Positions 28,767-36,853 are shown, numbered from the stretch's first letter. The stretch is DNA of 52,781 bases from Candidatus Tumulicola scandinaviensis (GCA_003140835.1 PLLA01000086.1:1-52781); one strand, 5' to 3'. Numbers and translations: made by a program. Notes: a model not told the origin generated them from the letters alone.

Positions 28767-29755
28767 TAGGCGGCCCACCGCCAGGCTACAGCTCCCCACG
28801 AGAGGCCACCGCCGAAGGCTACGAAGACGATCACGTTTCCGGGCTTGATCTTGCCGGCGTGCACGGTCTCCGAGAGCGCGATCGGAATCGAAGCCGCCGA
28901 CGTGTTGCCGTATTCGTGAATGTTCGTAACGACTTTGTCGCTCGGCACTTCGAGATAATGTGCGGCCGCGTCGATAATTCGTTTGTTCGCCTGATGGGGT
29001 ATCAGGAACGTAACGTCGCTCTTGTTCAAACGAGCCTTGGCCAGCGCCTTATCGGTGGCCGAAATCATTTTCGTAACCGCCGACTTGAAGACTTCGCGCC
29101 CCTGCATGTGGATGAGGTTGAGGCTTTCGTCCAGTGCGGCGTGGTCGATCGGGTGGCGCGATCCGCTCGAACGCACGTAGAGCATCTCCGGACGGCTCGC
29201 ATCCGAGCCCAGTTCGGACGACAGAAACGAGTTTTCCTCGGAGGTTTCCAAAATTACCGCGCCGGCACCATCGCCGAAGAGGATCGCCGTCGAACGGTCG
29301 GCTTTGTTAAGGATTTTCGACAAGGTTTCTGCGCCGATCAGCATTACGCGCGGGTAGACTCCCGACCGTACGAGCCCCGACGCGACGGTGAGTCCGTAGA
29401 TAAATCCGCTGCACGCAATCGAGATGTCGAAGGCGGGTTTGTCTTTGGCGCCGAGGCGCGCCGCCACCAAGCACGCCGTCGCTGGAAAATAGTAGTCCGG
29501 CGTGACGGTGCACACGATAAAGCAATCGATATCGGTGGGGCGAAGGTTGGCATACCGGAGCGCTCCCTGAGCAGCGGCGAGAGCCAAATCGCTGGTTGCC
29601 TCGTCCGGCGAGGCCCAGTGGCGACGTTTCATTCCGGTCCGCGTGGTAATCCATTCATCGGACGTGTCCAGCCACTGCTCGAGATCGACGTTGGTTACGA
29701 CGTGGGCCGGCGCATGGTGTCCGACGCCGACGATCTTCACGCCGCGGAGGGACAT
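28766..29755 (-). CDS. fabH: 3-oxoacyl-[ACP] synthase III
   Basis: Starts fatty-acid synthesis by condensing acetyl-CoA with malonyl-ACP. The catalytic triad is Cys115 in ISIACSGF, His254 in IPHQANKR and Asn284 in EYGNTSAAS. Length 329 is normal. It follows rpmF by one base and overlaps fabD by one base. plsX, which normally separates rpmF from fabH, is missing. Confidence 0.97.
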   Translation of the reverse strand: MSLRGVKIVGVGHHAPAHVVTNVDLEQWLDTSDEWITTRTGMKRRHWASPDEATSDLALAAAQGALRYANLRPTDIDCFIVCTVTPDYYFPATACLVAARLGAKDKPAFDISIACSGFIYGLTVASGLVRSGVYPRVMLIGAETLSKILNKADRSTAILFGDGAGAVILETSEENSFLSSELGSDASRPEMLYVRSSGSRHPIDHAALDESLNLIHMQGREVFKSAVTKMISATDKALAKARLNKSDVTFLIPHQANKRIIDAAAHYLEVPSDKVVTNIHEYGNTSAASIPIALSETVHAGKIKPGNVIVFVAFGGGLSWGAVAWRWAA

Positions 29756-29756
29756 T

Positions 29757-29963
29757 TCAGCCGCGTTCGTGACCGGCGTGCTCGTCCCGAATCTCGATTA
29801 CCTGGCGCCCCGCGTACGTGCCGCACGTCTCGCATGCAAAATGCGGACGCTTCGGCTGGTGGCATTGCGGACACTCGACGGTGGTCACCTCACCGAGTTT
29901 CCAGTTTGCCGCCCGACGGCTGCGCGTTTTACTGCGCGGTGTCTTCCATTTTAAGTTGGCCAC
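29757..29963 (-). CDS. rpmF: 50S ribosomal protein L32
   Basis: A 68-residue L32 with MANLKWKTPRSKTRSRRA and a zinc ribbon made by CPQC and CETC. It overlaps the DUF177 stop by 35 bases, a tight operon junction. The C-terminal REDEHAGHERG-like tail is slightly long for the family. Confidence 0.96.
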   Translation of the reverse strand: MANLKWKTPRSKTRSRRAANWKLGEVTTVECPQCHQPKRPHFACETCGTYAGRQVIEIRDEHAGHERG

Positions 29964-30429
29964 GTGTGTCTCCGTTGTCGCACGAGCACGAGCCCGTGTT
30001 TTGGTTCGCCCCGCATTTGCCGCAGAGTCCCTTGCAGCCGTCGCTGCATCGCAAACCCATCGGCAGAACGCTGAGCACTTCTTGCTGCGCGAGATCCGCC
30101 ACGTCGAGGCGCGTACCGCTCAGAGCGTTGCTGTCCCCAAACGGATCGTCCTCGCGCCCGGTCGCTGGGTCCAGCCGCTCGTCGACGTCGACGCGAATCT
30201 CGCGCTCGACGCTTTCCAAGCATGAATCGCATTCGCCCGATGCCTTGACCTCGACGTCTCCGGCAATGACGAGCATCCGGTCGGCGCACCGGAGTTCCAG
30301 CCGGACGCGCGCCGATTGGGGGAACGTTATTCCTTCAAACGCCTCGATCGGGACCTCATCGTCGACCAGCATAAGCTGGCGCCCGCCGGCGAGGAGGCCT
30401 CCAATGTCGACTTTATGCGAACGAGCCAT
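29929..30429 (-). CDS. DUF177 (YceD/Nucleoid-type 23S rRNA-linked) protein
   Basis: DUF177 proteins precede rpmF in most bacteria and are linked to 23S rRNA accumulation. The ATG at 30429 (MARSHKVDIGGLL) is preferred; the frame extends 12 codons further into the leader. Visible motifs are ASGECDSCLE near the middle and the C-terminal CSDGCKGLCGKCGANQN, giving two likely metal-binding Cys clusters. First gene of the ten-gene operon. Confidence 0.9.
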   Translation of the reverse strand: MARSHKVDIGGLLAGGRQLMLVDDEVPIEAFEGITFPQSARVRLELRCADRMLVIAGDVEVKASGECDSCLESVEREIRVDVDERLDPATGREDDPFGDSNALSGTRLDVADLAQQEVLSVLPMGLRCSDGCKGLCGKCGANQNTGSCSCDNGDTRGQLKMEDTAQ

Positions 30430-30452
30430 GGCATCAATACGACTGCAGTACG

Positions 30453-30479
30453 AGGGCCCCGCCACCCGGGCGGGGCCCT
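30453..30479 (-). promoter_or_regulatory. Strong leader hairpin of the rpmF-fab-ffh operon
   Basis: Two perfect 11-base arms (AGGGCCCCGCC and GGCGGGGCCCT) surround a 5-base loop. The hairpin lies between the promoter and the DUF177 start on the minus strand. No T tract follows on either strand, so it is more likely an RNA leader structure than a terminator. Confidence 0.55.
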
Positions 30480-30493
30480 ACTACAACCTGCAC

Positions 30494-30522
30494 ATTCTAG
30501 AACCCCCACCGCTCCTTGTCAA
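30494..30522 (-). promoter_or_regulatory. Sigma-70 promoter of the rpmF-fab-ffh operon
   Basis: On the minus strand, a consensus TTGACA (30522-30517) and TAGAAT (30499-30494) are separated by exactly 17 bases. Transcription would begin near 30487, about 58 bases before the DUF177 ATG. Confidence 0.85.
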
Positions 30523-30552
30523 ACGCGCCCGCTGGGGGATGAGAGCCGTACT

Positions 30553-31255
30553 ATGAGTATCGATCCGATTGCTTCCAGGCTCGCGTCCCAGGGCGTCGCG
30601 CATGCGCCGGAGATCGCCGGTGCGGCGCGGCGGCACGGGCTCGATGCCGACCTCCTGGCCGCGGTCGCCGCTCAGGAGACCGGCGGACCCGGTAGCAATG
30701 CCGGACGGAACGTCGTTGGAGACGGGGGCCACGGCCGCGGACTCTTTCAGATTGACGACCGATGGCATTCCTTTGCGAAGAGCCCCGCAGCCATGGACCC
30801 AGGGGACAACGCCGATTACGCGGCCGGGATGATCTCGGGGCTGCTTGCACAGTACAAAGGAAACGTCCACCGCGCGCTCTCGGCCTATAACGCGGGCGAT
30901 CCCGACGCCAAAGGCACCCAGACGCAGTGGGGCGACGGCAAGCGACTCGGCTATGCCGACTCCGTGATGCAGCACTACGCACGGTTGACCGGCGGTCCGC
31001 CGGTACCCATGCCACGGAGCCACCGCCGCGGCCCCTTCGGCGGAAGGGACCCTGAGGGGCGATCCCACGTCGAGCGCGCGCGAGTCGGCGGTCGCCGAAA
31101 TGAGTTCGCTCCTCGCGACGCTCGGGGCGCTCGAATCGCAGGCTCAAGGATTCCCATCTCTGCCGACTCCGGCGCAGCCCTCGCAACCGCCCCAAAGCTA
31201 CCAGCAGCAAGTGACGGACTACGCCGGCTTACTCGCCGGCGACGCCGATAACTGA
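30553..31255 (+). CDS. Lysozyme-like transglycosylase (SLT domain), frameshifted near the C-terminus
   Basis: The ATG at 30553 opens MSIDPIASRLASQGVAHAPE. The lytic domain contains LDADLLAAVAAQETGG with the catalytic Glu, GHGRGLFQIDDRWH and the NVHRALSAYNAGDPDA segment of SLT-type enzymes. No signal peptide is seen, as in phage- or secretion-linked hydrolases. After PPVPMP the unshifted frame becomes Arg-rich and stops at 31251. Removing one base near 31005-31020 gives a sensible tail (AEMSSLLATLGALESQAQ) ending at 31255. It probably cuts peptidoglycan for a phage or secretion-like assembly encoded with the next gene. Confidence 0.7.
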
Positions 31256-31285
31256 TCCGCCTTTACCACGTTCAAGGAGGCAAAC

Positions 31286-31667
31286 ATGGCATTCTTGCTC
31301 CCTCGAAGGCGTCGGCTCCGGACTGCTCGGCGGCGCGGTCGGAGGCGCTCTCGGCGGCGGCATTGGTGGTGCCGAAAACGGTGCGATGAACGCGCTCAAT
31401 GCTCAAGACGAAACGTTCCAAACCGGCATCTACGCCTCGGAAGTGCAGAATCAAGAGCAAATGCAGATGCAGTCTGAGATCTTCGATCAAATGATGAACG
31501 AGCGCAGCGAAAACATGCGCGAAGTTGACACGTTGCGCAACGTCGATATGACCCAGCGTAAGGCCGAGCACACCCGGAACTTCGAGACATACGACCGTCT
31601 ACTGGGGATCATCGCGACAATGCGCGACGCCCGGACGGCCAGTTCAGAGGGTGCTCCGCCAGCCTGA
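31286..31667 (+). CDS. Glycine-zipper/coiled-coil protein, frameshifted near the start
   Basis: A perfect AAGGAGG lies 6 bases before ATG 31286, but that frame becomes Arg-rich after five codons. Dropping one C from the CCC at 31300-31302 restores MAFLLLEGVGSGLLGGAVGG and then a glycine zipper (ALGGGIGGAENG). A long Gln/Met/Glu-rich helix follows (QNQEQMQMQSEIFDQMM), ending at 31667. A glycine zipper plus amphipathic helix suggests membrane insertion or a needle/translocon-like role; this is inference. It pairs with the transglycosylase upstream. Confidence 0.55.
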
Positions 31668-31701
31668 TCGACGGAGCCCCTCGGAAAGACGAGGCTCCCG
31701 G

Positions 31702-32190
31702 ATGGCTTCCTTGGCTCTGGTAAGAACCGCTAGGCACGCGATCGAGAACCACGACCCTTCGTTAATAGAAGAGGCGTGCGAGTACGAGTCCGCAGCCCAA
31801 GCACCCGCAACCAGGCGGGCGTATGCCGCAGACTGGCGCGACTTCCTTGACTACTGCGCCAAGGCAAAGGCATCAGCGCTCCCGGCGTCACCCCAGACCG
31901 TTGCCCTCTATGTCACCCAGCTCGCGAAGACGTCGCGCATAGCGACAATCCGCCGGCGCCTGGTTGCCATCGCGCAATTGCACAAGGAGCGCGGCCTGGA
32001 GTCACCCGCATCGCACGAAATGGTGCGCCGCGTAGTTCGCGGCATTTCCAACACCATCGGCTCATCGCAGACGAAGAAGAGCGCCCTTACTGTCGATGGT
32101 CTTCGAGCGCTTCTGCTTGAAGTGCGCCGCGAAGATCTAATGTCCAAGCGCGATCGCGCGATTGTGTTGCTCGGATTTGCCGTCAAGTAG
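31702..32190 (+). pseudogene. Truncated tyrosine recombinase (phage integrase)
   Basis: The frame has the SAM-like N-terminal domain of integrases (SAAQAPATRRAYAADWRDFLDYC, split here as APATRRAYAADWRDFLDYC) and the start of the catalytic domain (TVDGLRALLLEVRREDLMSK, RDRAIVLLGFAVK). It stops exactly where the catalytic Arg (normally in GFAGAFRRSEL) should appear. The RHRY residues are therefore lost, and no later fragment with them is found. Marks an old integration event at the edge of this accessory stretch. Confidence 0.8.
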
Positions 32191-32249
32191 AGAGCGACCG
32201 GAGAACTGCGGCTACAACTCAGGCACGGCAAGAAGCTGAACATAAACGC

Positions 32250-33209
32250 TTGGAAAGTGAGGATGCGGCGATCCGGCAGCGTGCGGACGAGACATTTCGC
32301 CAATCAGCAGACCTGAACAGGCAGAGCGTGGAAATCCTTGACCGGATAGCTAGTGGTATCGCGACAACTCAAGAGGTTGAACGTGGAACCCGTGCTATTG
32401 CGGAGCGCGCAAAGCAGATTCAAACTTCAGCCGGAGTTGCGGTGGCGCAACTTAGCCGCCTACGAGCTCCGCTATCAAATATTTATGTGCTGTATGCGTT
32501 GGACTTGCCCTTTCAGGACAAGCGTCTGTATTCACTGAGGAGCGATCTTCAGACTATCGCTCAGTCTTATGCAAAGGTCTTTAAGGGGGAACGGTACTCA
32601 AGCCCACCGATTCCGGTAGAAGACTTGCTTGGCGGCCTCGCTTACAACGACCCGACAAATGGCTTTCTGCGTAGCTTGGACCTTGAGATTGAAATGTACC
32701 GACCACCGTTTCCGCCGCAGCCATATTTTACGAATCGCAATGGGAATGGGGGCTTCTCACCCGCAAAGCGGGACCCTGACTTTTGGATTGAGACGGATTG
32801 GCTCGACTCACTGCCGCACACGCTTCCAGTCACGACATTTTCTACGACCACAATGCCGCCATCGTCATCCTTTTTCGTATCATTCATCGCTCAGGGCAGC
32901 ACGATCTCGCAGGTAACAACGGGGTCGGCCTTCCTTAAACCTCTGACAGGACGGTCCGGAAGGCTGGACTCGCTTGCCGATTTGGCCGGGAGCGTGATTC
33001 TTATTCATTTGCAGCCGGGCATTAATGCTGGAATGGACCCTGACTTACTTTCCCACGTTCGTCTGTTATCTCTGACGCTCAGTATCGATAATGCAACCTA
33101 CACAGTAAGAATACAGCGCCTTCGAACCGGCGTAAGTCCACTGTTCCGTTGGTACGAGCTTCGTATACCCGTCGGAATGGACTTCCGATCTTACCTCGAG
33201 CAAGATTAG
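32250..33209 (+). CDS. Hypothetical protein with N-terminal helical region
   Basis: The TTG at 32250 is used; the frame continues upstream in the same Gln/Glu/Arg-rich style (ATTQARQEAEHKR) with no ATG, so the true start may be earlier or lost in the truncation at 32190. Residues 1-65 are predicted helical with heptad-like spacing (DLNRQSVEILDRIASG). The remainder is beta-rich with FWIETDWLDSLPHTLP and a Ser/Thr stretch. I do not recognise the family. Its codon use is more AT-rich than the backbone. Confidence 0.55.
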   Translation: MESEDAAIRQRADETFRQSADLNRQSVEILDRIASGIATTQEVERGTRAIAERAKQIQTSAGVAVAQLSRLRAPLSNIYVLYALDLPFQDKRLYSLRSDLQTIAQSYAKVFKGERYSSPPIPVEDLLGGLAYNDPTNGFLRSLDLEIEMYRPPFPPQPYFTNRNGNGGFSPAKRDPDFWIETDWLDSLPHTLPVTTFSTTTMPPSSSFFVSFIAQGSTISQVTTGSAFLKPLTGRSGRLDSLADLAGSVILIHLQPGINAGMDPDLLSHVRLLSLTLSIDNATYTVRIQRLRTGVSPLFRWYELRIPVGMDFRSYLEQD

Positions 33210-33230
33210 CCACGTCGCCTTTTGCAATCG

Positions 33231-33297
33231 CATGCGCCGGCTAAATGCCGAGGCCCACGCGAGCAAACGTGCGAGTGAGTAGAAGAAGCGGATCACT
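33231..33297 (-). repeat. Repeat A, copy 1: short hydrophobic ORF plus hairpin
   Basis: On the minus strand this 67-base block starts GTGATCCGCTTCTTCTACTC and ends in a GGCCTCGGC-ATTTA-GCCGG hairpin. It matches 45126-45188 at nearly every position. The GTG overlaps the stop of an upstream frame (GTGA), as in the other copy. This copy reads MIRFFYSLARLLAWAS and runs on without the stop found in copy 2. The hairpin is partly degraded here. Confidence 0.6.
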
Positions 33298-33472
33298 CGG
33301 TCTTCCAGGATAGACATTCTTCCTCAAATGCAACCCCTCTCTTGATTGAATCGCCGATCTGTCGAACGCAACTCTCGATATTCGCGCGCGCTTCATTGGG
33401 TGACAGTGTAGCCGCCGCGGCGGAGCGTTCGCGTTCCCACTGCGCGAGGCTTATCGCCTTCTGGCATGCAGG
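33293..33472 (-). pseudogene. Remnant of a small coding frame
   Basis: On the minus strand a protein-like frame reads AQWERERSAAAATLSPNEAR and ANIESCVRQIGDSIKRGVAF, ending at 33293. No start codon exists in the frame, so it is probably 5'-truncated or frameshifted. It is followed by repeat A through a GTGA overlap. The rest of the 33210-33549 gap shows no other feature. Confidence 0.35.
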
Positions 33473-33549
33473 TCATCACGGCATAAACCGAAACGTGCCT
33501 CTGTATCGGGCCGCCCTTGCGGCCGGATTACTTCTAGGAGGTTTGGAGC

Positions 33550-34164
33550 ATGAAGCTTCTTCCTATTGCAATTGCATTGGCCGTGCCGTTCGTTGCGGGC
33601 TGCGGCCAGGCGCTCAATCAGAGTTCGCTGCCGTCGGGTGCCCAATCACTGGGCTCCGCGCCGAGCGTTAGGGCTCATCCGTATAACTGCAATATCCACG
33701 ATGATGGGACGCGTAGCGCCACCACCAGTTTCCTCAAAGTCACGAATTGCAGCGGATTCGCCGGTCGTCTATTTTACGGCCCCGGAACCGTGGGTGGCTT
33801 GAAAATTACGACGCAGGGTTTCACCAGCAATCCCGGCGCCGTTCCCGTGCCACCTGGTGAAACGCCGGTGCTTTTCATCCAAATGCACGTTCTTCCGCAA
33901 GATCCCGCACCGGCCAGCTTCGCCGCGCCGACCGTACCGCCGAACTCGAACCGGTCCAGAATCACCGGCGTTCCGACCGGCAACACCTACAAATTCTACG
34001 CCTACGACAACAGCTTCACGCCGATTGGCGGTTTTCCGATCAACCTCGGATCGCCGACGGCCGGCGGTACGCTGTTCTTTACCGCATCGCCGTGGTCGCC
34101 GCTGCCCTTAGTCGGTACCGTTCCCGTTGGTAACAACGTTTGGTTCGAACTCACGAAACCGTAA
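33550..34164 (+). CDS. Secreted lipoprotein of unknown function
   Basis: AGGAGG lies 10 bases before the ATG. The signal peptide MKLLPIAIALAVPFVAGC ends in a lipobox. The 204-residue protein has two Cys (YNCNIHDDG, VTNCSGFAG) that could form a disulfide. It is rich in Gly, Pro and Thr with a beta pattern. No enzyme motif is seen. It is followed by a strong hairpin. Confidence 0.7.
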   Translation: MKLLPIAIALAVPFVAGCGQALNQSSLPSGAQSLGSAPSVRAHPYNCNIHDDGTRSATTSFLKVTNCSGFAGRLFYGPGTVGGLKITTQGFTSNPGAVPVPPGETPVLFIQMHVLPQDPAPASFAAPTVPPNSNRSRITGVPTGNTYKFYAYDNSFTPIGGFPINLGSPTAGGTLFFTASPWSPLPLVGTVPVGNNVWFELTKP

Positions 34165-34179
34165 CAGGTAACGAACGTG

Positions 34180-34210
34180 CAGGACCTCGGCAGCCAAAGC
34201 CGGGGTCCTG
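34180..34210 (+). terminator. Hairpin after the 33550 lipoprotein gene
   Basis: Arms CAGGACCTCGGC and GCCGGGGTCCTG pair with a single T-G wobble; the loop is AGCCAAA. It begins 16 bases after the stop. No long T run follows, but it belongs to the same hairpin family as 36317 and 45164. Confidence 0.6.
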
Positions 34211-34333
34211 TTGCCGTTACGCCTTGACGTTAACCACGAACGATAACGCGAATCGCAATGGCTCGCCAGGCAGTTCTGACACCGCCCGTCTCGTGACAAC
34301 CATGCACAATCTTGGCTTTAAGAAAATCCGCTG

Positions 34334-34498
34334 ATGGCTGACGGCTACACATCCATAAAGTTTCAGCGCGTTCGCGAGGCACTATTGGCCTGCAACGACG
34401 CCGATCGCGCATTCCTGCGTCGCTGGATACTGCGCTGGATTGACGACTACGGCCACATCCTTCGGGACGCGGAGAAGCTGAATGAGAAAGGCTGTTAA
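34334..34498 (+). CDS. 54-residue mini-gene, copy 1
   Basis: Encodes MADGYTSIKFQRVREALLAC, then NDADRAFLRRWILRWIDDYG and a charged tail ending EKGC. It is 45/54 identical to the copy at 48249-48413 on the other strand, and fragments occur at 45868 and 49961. The conserved Trp/Arg core (LRRWILRWIDDYG) suggests one amphipathic helix that might bind nucleic acid or protein. No close named family is recognised. The start of the next gene overlaps its end by 17 bases. Confidence 0.7.
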   Translation: MADGYTSIKFQRVREALLACNDADRAFLRRWILRWIDDYGHILRDAEKLNEKGC

Positions 34499-34853
34499 AA
34501 AACCCATGCCTTTGATAGATGATTGCGATGCGGGCGAGTACAGCAAGCCAGTCATTAGCGTTATAAAGATCAAGATTGATCCGACAGACGCTCCCGGTCT
34601 ACTAACGGGTGCTCTTGATACTTTAGCTATTGAAGCCAAGGACTTGCACGGATTCTTGGCGGCGCAAGTTCTATTAAGCGTAGACAATCGAACCATGGTC
34701 GTTATGACCGAGTGGTGCGATCGGCACGCTTGGGGGAAATCCCGCTATGACCCTGGTGTGGAGAAATTGATCGAAAGGCTTTCTCTAAAATCGTCTACGG
34801 TCGAGTTCGAGATATACACGCGTTGTGGAGAGATCCCGCACGCTTCAGTTTAG
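34482..34853 (+). CDS. ABM-like (ferredoxin-fold) small protein
   Basis: A 123-residue protein. The core VISVIKIKIDPTDAPGLLTG, then a helix, then LLSVDNRTMVVMTEWCDRHA fits the antibiotic-biosynthesis monooxygenase (dimeric alpha/beta barrel) pattern. The family includes haem-degrading and quinone enzymes, but no cofactor residues can be assigned. It starts inside the mini-gene stop region, so the two are probably co-translated. Confidence 0.45.
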   Translation: MRKAVKKPMPLIDDCDAGEYSKPVISVIKIKIDPTDAPGLLTGALDTLAIEAKDLHGFLAAQVLLSVDNRTMVVMTEWCDRHAWGKSRYDPGVEKLIERLSLKSSTVEFEIYTRCGEIPHASV

Positions 34854-35045
34854 ATCCTAGGAGGCAGGAGCCGATCCACGCCCGGAACGCGAAAGCCTCC
34901 CTGCTAAATGCGGCCGATTGGTTTTCGTGCGGCCCGCGTAATCGACCGTGATTCAGCGGAAGGCTAACGCCTAAAGATTTGTTCCGTTCCTCTCATGATC
35001 ACACGGTTACGGGCAGGTCCGGCTTTGGCGGCGAAGACTAGTAGA

Positions 35046-35246
35046 ATGGAAGAATGCAGAACAAGGAACGAACTACGAGCAGCCATTCGGCAAAACAAGA
35101 AAGAGATTAACCGGCTGGATCAAGAGTCGTCCGATGCGCTGCGGCTAGGGCTCCCAGGCTCCGAAGCCGGCAGAAAAGCTCACGAAGCGGCGGTTAAGGA
35201 ATCGAACGCGCTAGCAAAAGTTTGGAAGCAGCGCGGATACAAGTGA
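35046..35246 (+). CDS. Small charged protein, unknown
   Basis: The ATG at 35046 gives 66 residues, MEECRTRNELRAAIRQNKKE onward, rich in Lys, Glu and Arg and mostly helical (SEAGRKAHEAAVKESNALAK). The upstream ATG at 34995 adds a non-conserved-looking leader. The stop overlaps a GTG start of the next frame (GTGA), supporting a real coupled gene. Confidence 0.5.
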   Translation: MEECRTRNELRAAIRQNKKEINRLDQESSDALRLGLPGSEAGRKAHEAAVKESNALAKVWKQRGYK

Positions 35247-35368
35247 GCGCCACTGAGCGCACCGATAACTCCGATCGAGGTCCTTGTCCGAACGGCAAGT
35301 GCGAACACAAGGCGTCCGTGCACGTTGCCGACGGTCATGCTTGGTCTGCCGAGCATGGGTCGTACTGA
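35243..35368 (+). CDS. Very small Cys/His protein, translationally coupled
   Basis: A GTG at 35243 overlaps the previous stop (GTGA). The 41 residues include GPCPNGKCEHKASVHVADGH, with two Cys and three His in a spacing that could hold zinc. Too short for most gene callers; the coupled start is the main support. Confidence 0.4.
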   Translation: MSATERTDNSDRGPCPNGKCEHKASVHVADGHAWSAEHGSY

Positions 35369-35488
35369 AGCAACCGGGAGACTGGCCATGCGCGAAACAA
35401 CCGGTATCCATCATGTAGCCGGACGCGCCGACGCCTCCGGCAAAGCAATGCGCGGAGAGGGGTCAGTTCGAGTCGAATCTCGACCGTC

Positions 35489-35695
35489 ATGCGCCAGCCA
35501 AAACGAAAATGGTCAAAAGTCTCCTCTGCCGAGCGCCGTCTATGCGAAGCACTCGGCTGCACCGTGCTCGCACGGGAGCGGTGCAAGCAGCTCGACTGCA
35601 ACCGACAGTTTTGTGAGGAGCACAAAGGCTCGCATTCTGAAACGCACACTCGAGCGACTCGTCTTGCTACCAATATTCTTCGTTCGATGAGGTAA
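35489..35695 (+). CDS. Small zinc-finger-like protein
   Basis: A 68-residue frame with RLCEALGCTVLARERCKQL and DCNRQFCEEHKGSHSETH, a Cys/His spacing like AN1/B-box fingers. No clear ribosome-binding site precedes the ATG. The overlapping frame at 35325-35690 is less protein-like. Function unknown. Confidence 0.4.
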   Translation: MRQPKRKWSKVSSAERRLCEALGCTVLARERCKQLDCNRQFCEEHKGSHSETHTRATRLATNILRSMR

Positions 35696-35751
35696 AGTGC
35701 TGACGCCCCTCTCGAAACGGTAAGGCGTGGTCGCTGAAAGCAAACCTTGTC

Positions 35752-36144
35752 CTAGGGACTTAGTTTGAGGGTAAACGTCGCTGGAAAGGGCTGACGACAC
35801 GCCCCGGTCGCGACATACCCGCGGTCCGAAGCACTCGCGCAAATCTGGCCGGCTGAAGGTAGCCCGTTGAACGTTGCCTGCCCAGTAAAACCAGTGTGTT
35901 GAGTGCCGATGATCGTACCGGACGGACTCGTCCCGTTCAGGGCACTCGAAAGGGTCACGCTCGCTTCTTGTATCCGATCGCCCCCCGTGTTCTCAACGGT
36001 AATCGTGCTCGAACTTGCGTTCGGCGTCGAGGGCGCACTCGTTGACGGAGTTGATTTCGTGTTTCCATTGCAAGCTAAAAGCGCCGCGAAAAAGACTGCA
36101 TAAATAGCGATACGAGCTAAGGCATGAGTGATTGGAGAACCCAT
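35752..36144 (-). CDS. Putative lipoprotein with a carboxypeptidase-regulatory-like fold
   Basis: The ATG at 36144 opens MGSPITHALARIAIYAVFFAALLAC with a lipobox (here AALLAC). A Ser/Thr/Pro linker (KSTPSTSAPSTPNASSS) is followed by STITVENTGGDRIQEASVTL and GFTGQATFNGLPSAG, the beta pattern of CarboxypepD_reg/SpaA-like domains. Probably a surface-anchored protein. Confidence 0.6.
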   Translation of the reverse strand: MGSPITHALARIAIYAVFFAALLACNGNTKSTPSTSAPSTPNASSSTITVENTGGDRIQEASVTLSSALNGTSPSGTIIGTQHTGFTGQATFNGLPSAGQICASASDRGYVATGACRQPFPATFTLKLSP

Positions 36145-36316
36145 GAGTTCACCGTCCTCTCGGAAAGCTGATTGTCCGAGCATACGGCTAACTTCTTAGG
36201 ACGGTCTGTAGGTGGCCTTAGAAAAGCGTGAGAAAGCGATTCGCTTCATTTCCGCAAGTGGTATCCCGGACCACGCATGACGACGCGGTTACGATTGCGC
36301 TTCCCAACCGCGGAAG

Positions 36317-36342
36317 GGCCCCGGCTAAATGCCGAGGCCCCT
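36317..36342 (-). terminator. Hairpin downstream of the H1-like gene
   Basis: On the minus strand GGGGCCTCGGC and GCCGGGGCCC pair around ATTTA, with one T-G wobble. It begins 19 bases after the stop at 36361. Same sequence as at 45164-45188. Confidence 0.55.
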
Positions 36343-36360
36343 TAGAGAGAGTGTGATCTC

Positions 36361-36705
36361 TTAGCGCTTCTTGCGAGTGCGCCTCGTCGCCACAGCTAAG
36401 GACTTACGCGATCGTGCCACTGCGGTCCGTCCGCCGCTTTCAACCTTAGTCGTGAGGTCCTCAGCGGCTTTGCCTCCAGCCTCCACAAGGTTTCCAATGA
36501 CGCCCATGATCTTGCCCACTCTCTGAGCCCCTTGGGCGACTTGTTTCGTCTTGCGAGTGACTTTGGACGCCGCTGTAGTCGCCCTCTTCGTCAGACTCTT
36601 CCCACCGCGCGATTTCGATTGTGATGTTTTCTTCGCTGATGTTGCTGCGCGTTTCGCGCTGGATTTCTTAGCGCTTTTCTTGCGCGAGACTTTCTTGGCT
36701 GCCAT
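36361..36705 (-). CDS. Lys/Ala-rich histone H1-like protein
   Basis: The ATG at 36705 gives MAAKKVSRKKSAKKSSAKRA, followed by further Lys/Ser/Thr/Ala repeats, a short central hydrophobic helix (GKIMGVIGNLVEAGGKAAED) and a basic tail RRTRKKR. This is the composition of bacterial H1-like DNA-binding proteins. It sits 200 bases upstream of, and divergent from, a serine recombinase, so it could coat the element or assist recombination; that is inference. Confidence 0.65.
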   Translation of the reverse strand: MAAKKVSRKKSAKKSSAKRAATSAKKTSQSKSRGGKSLTKRATTAASKVTRKTKQVAQGAQRVGKIMGVIGNLVEAGGKAAEDLTTKVESGGRTAVARSRKSLAVATRRTRKKR

Positions 36706-36853
36706 AAAATGTTCGAATATCTCCAAACTTCGCTCAAAAGTGAGCGGTTGCTACTAGTAATCTTCCCTATCTAGCGACTAAGCAAACCTTAGGCCGCTCA
36801 AAAGCCCCGTTATGAGATCGTGCTGGAGCGCCGCAGCACTTTCATCCTTTTGG

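Noticed and set aside
30453-30479. Hairpin considered as a bidirectional terminator
   Set aside because: It lies between a strong promoter and its first gene and has no T run on either strand, so a leader structure fits better.
31702-33209. One split integrase spanning 31702-33209
   Set aside because: The downstream protein shows none of the integrase R-H-R-Y motifs in any frame. It is a separate gene next to a truncated integrase.
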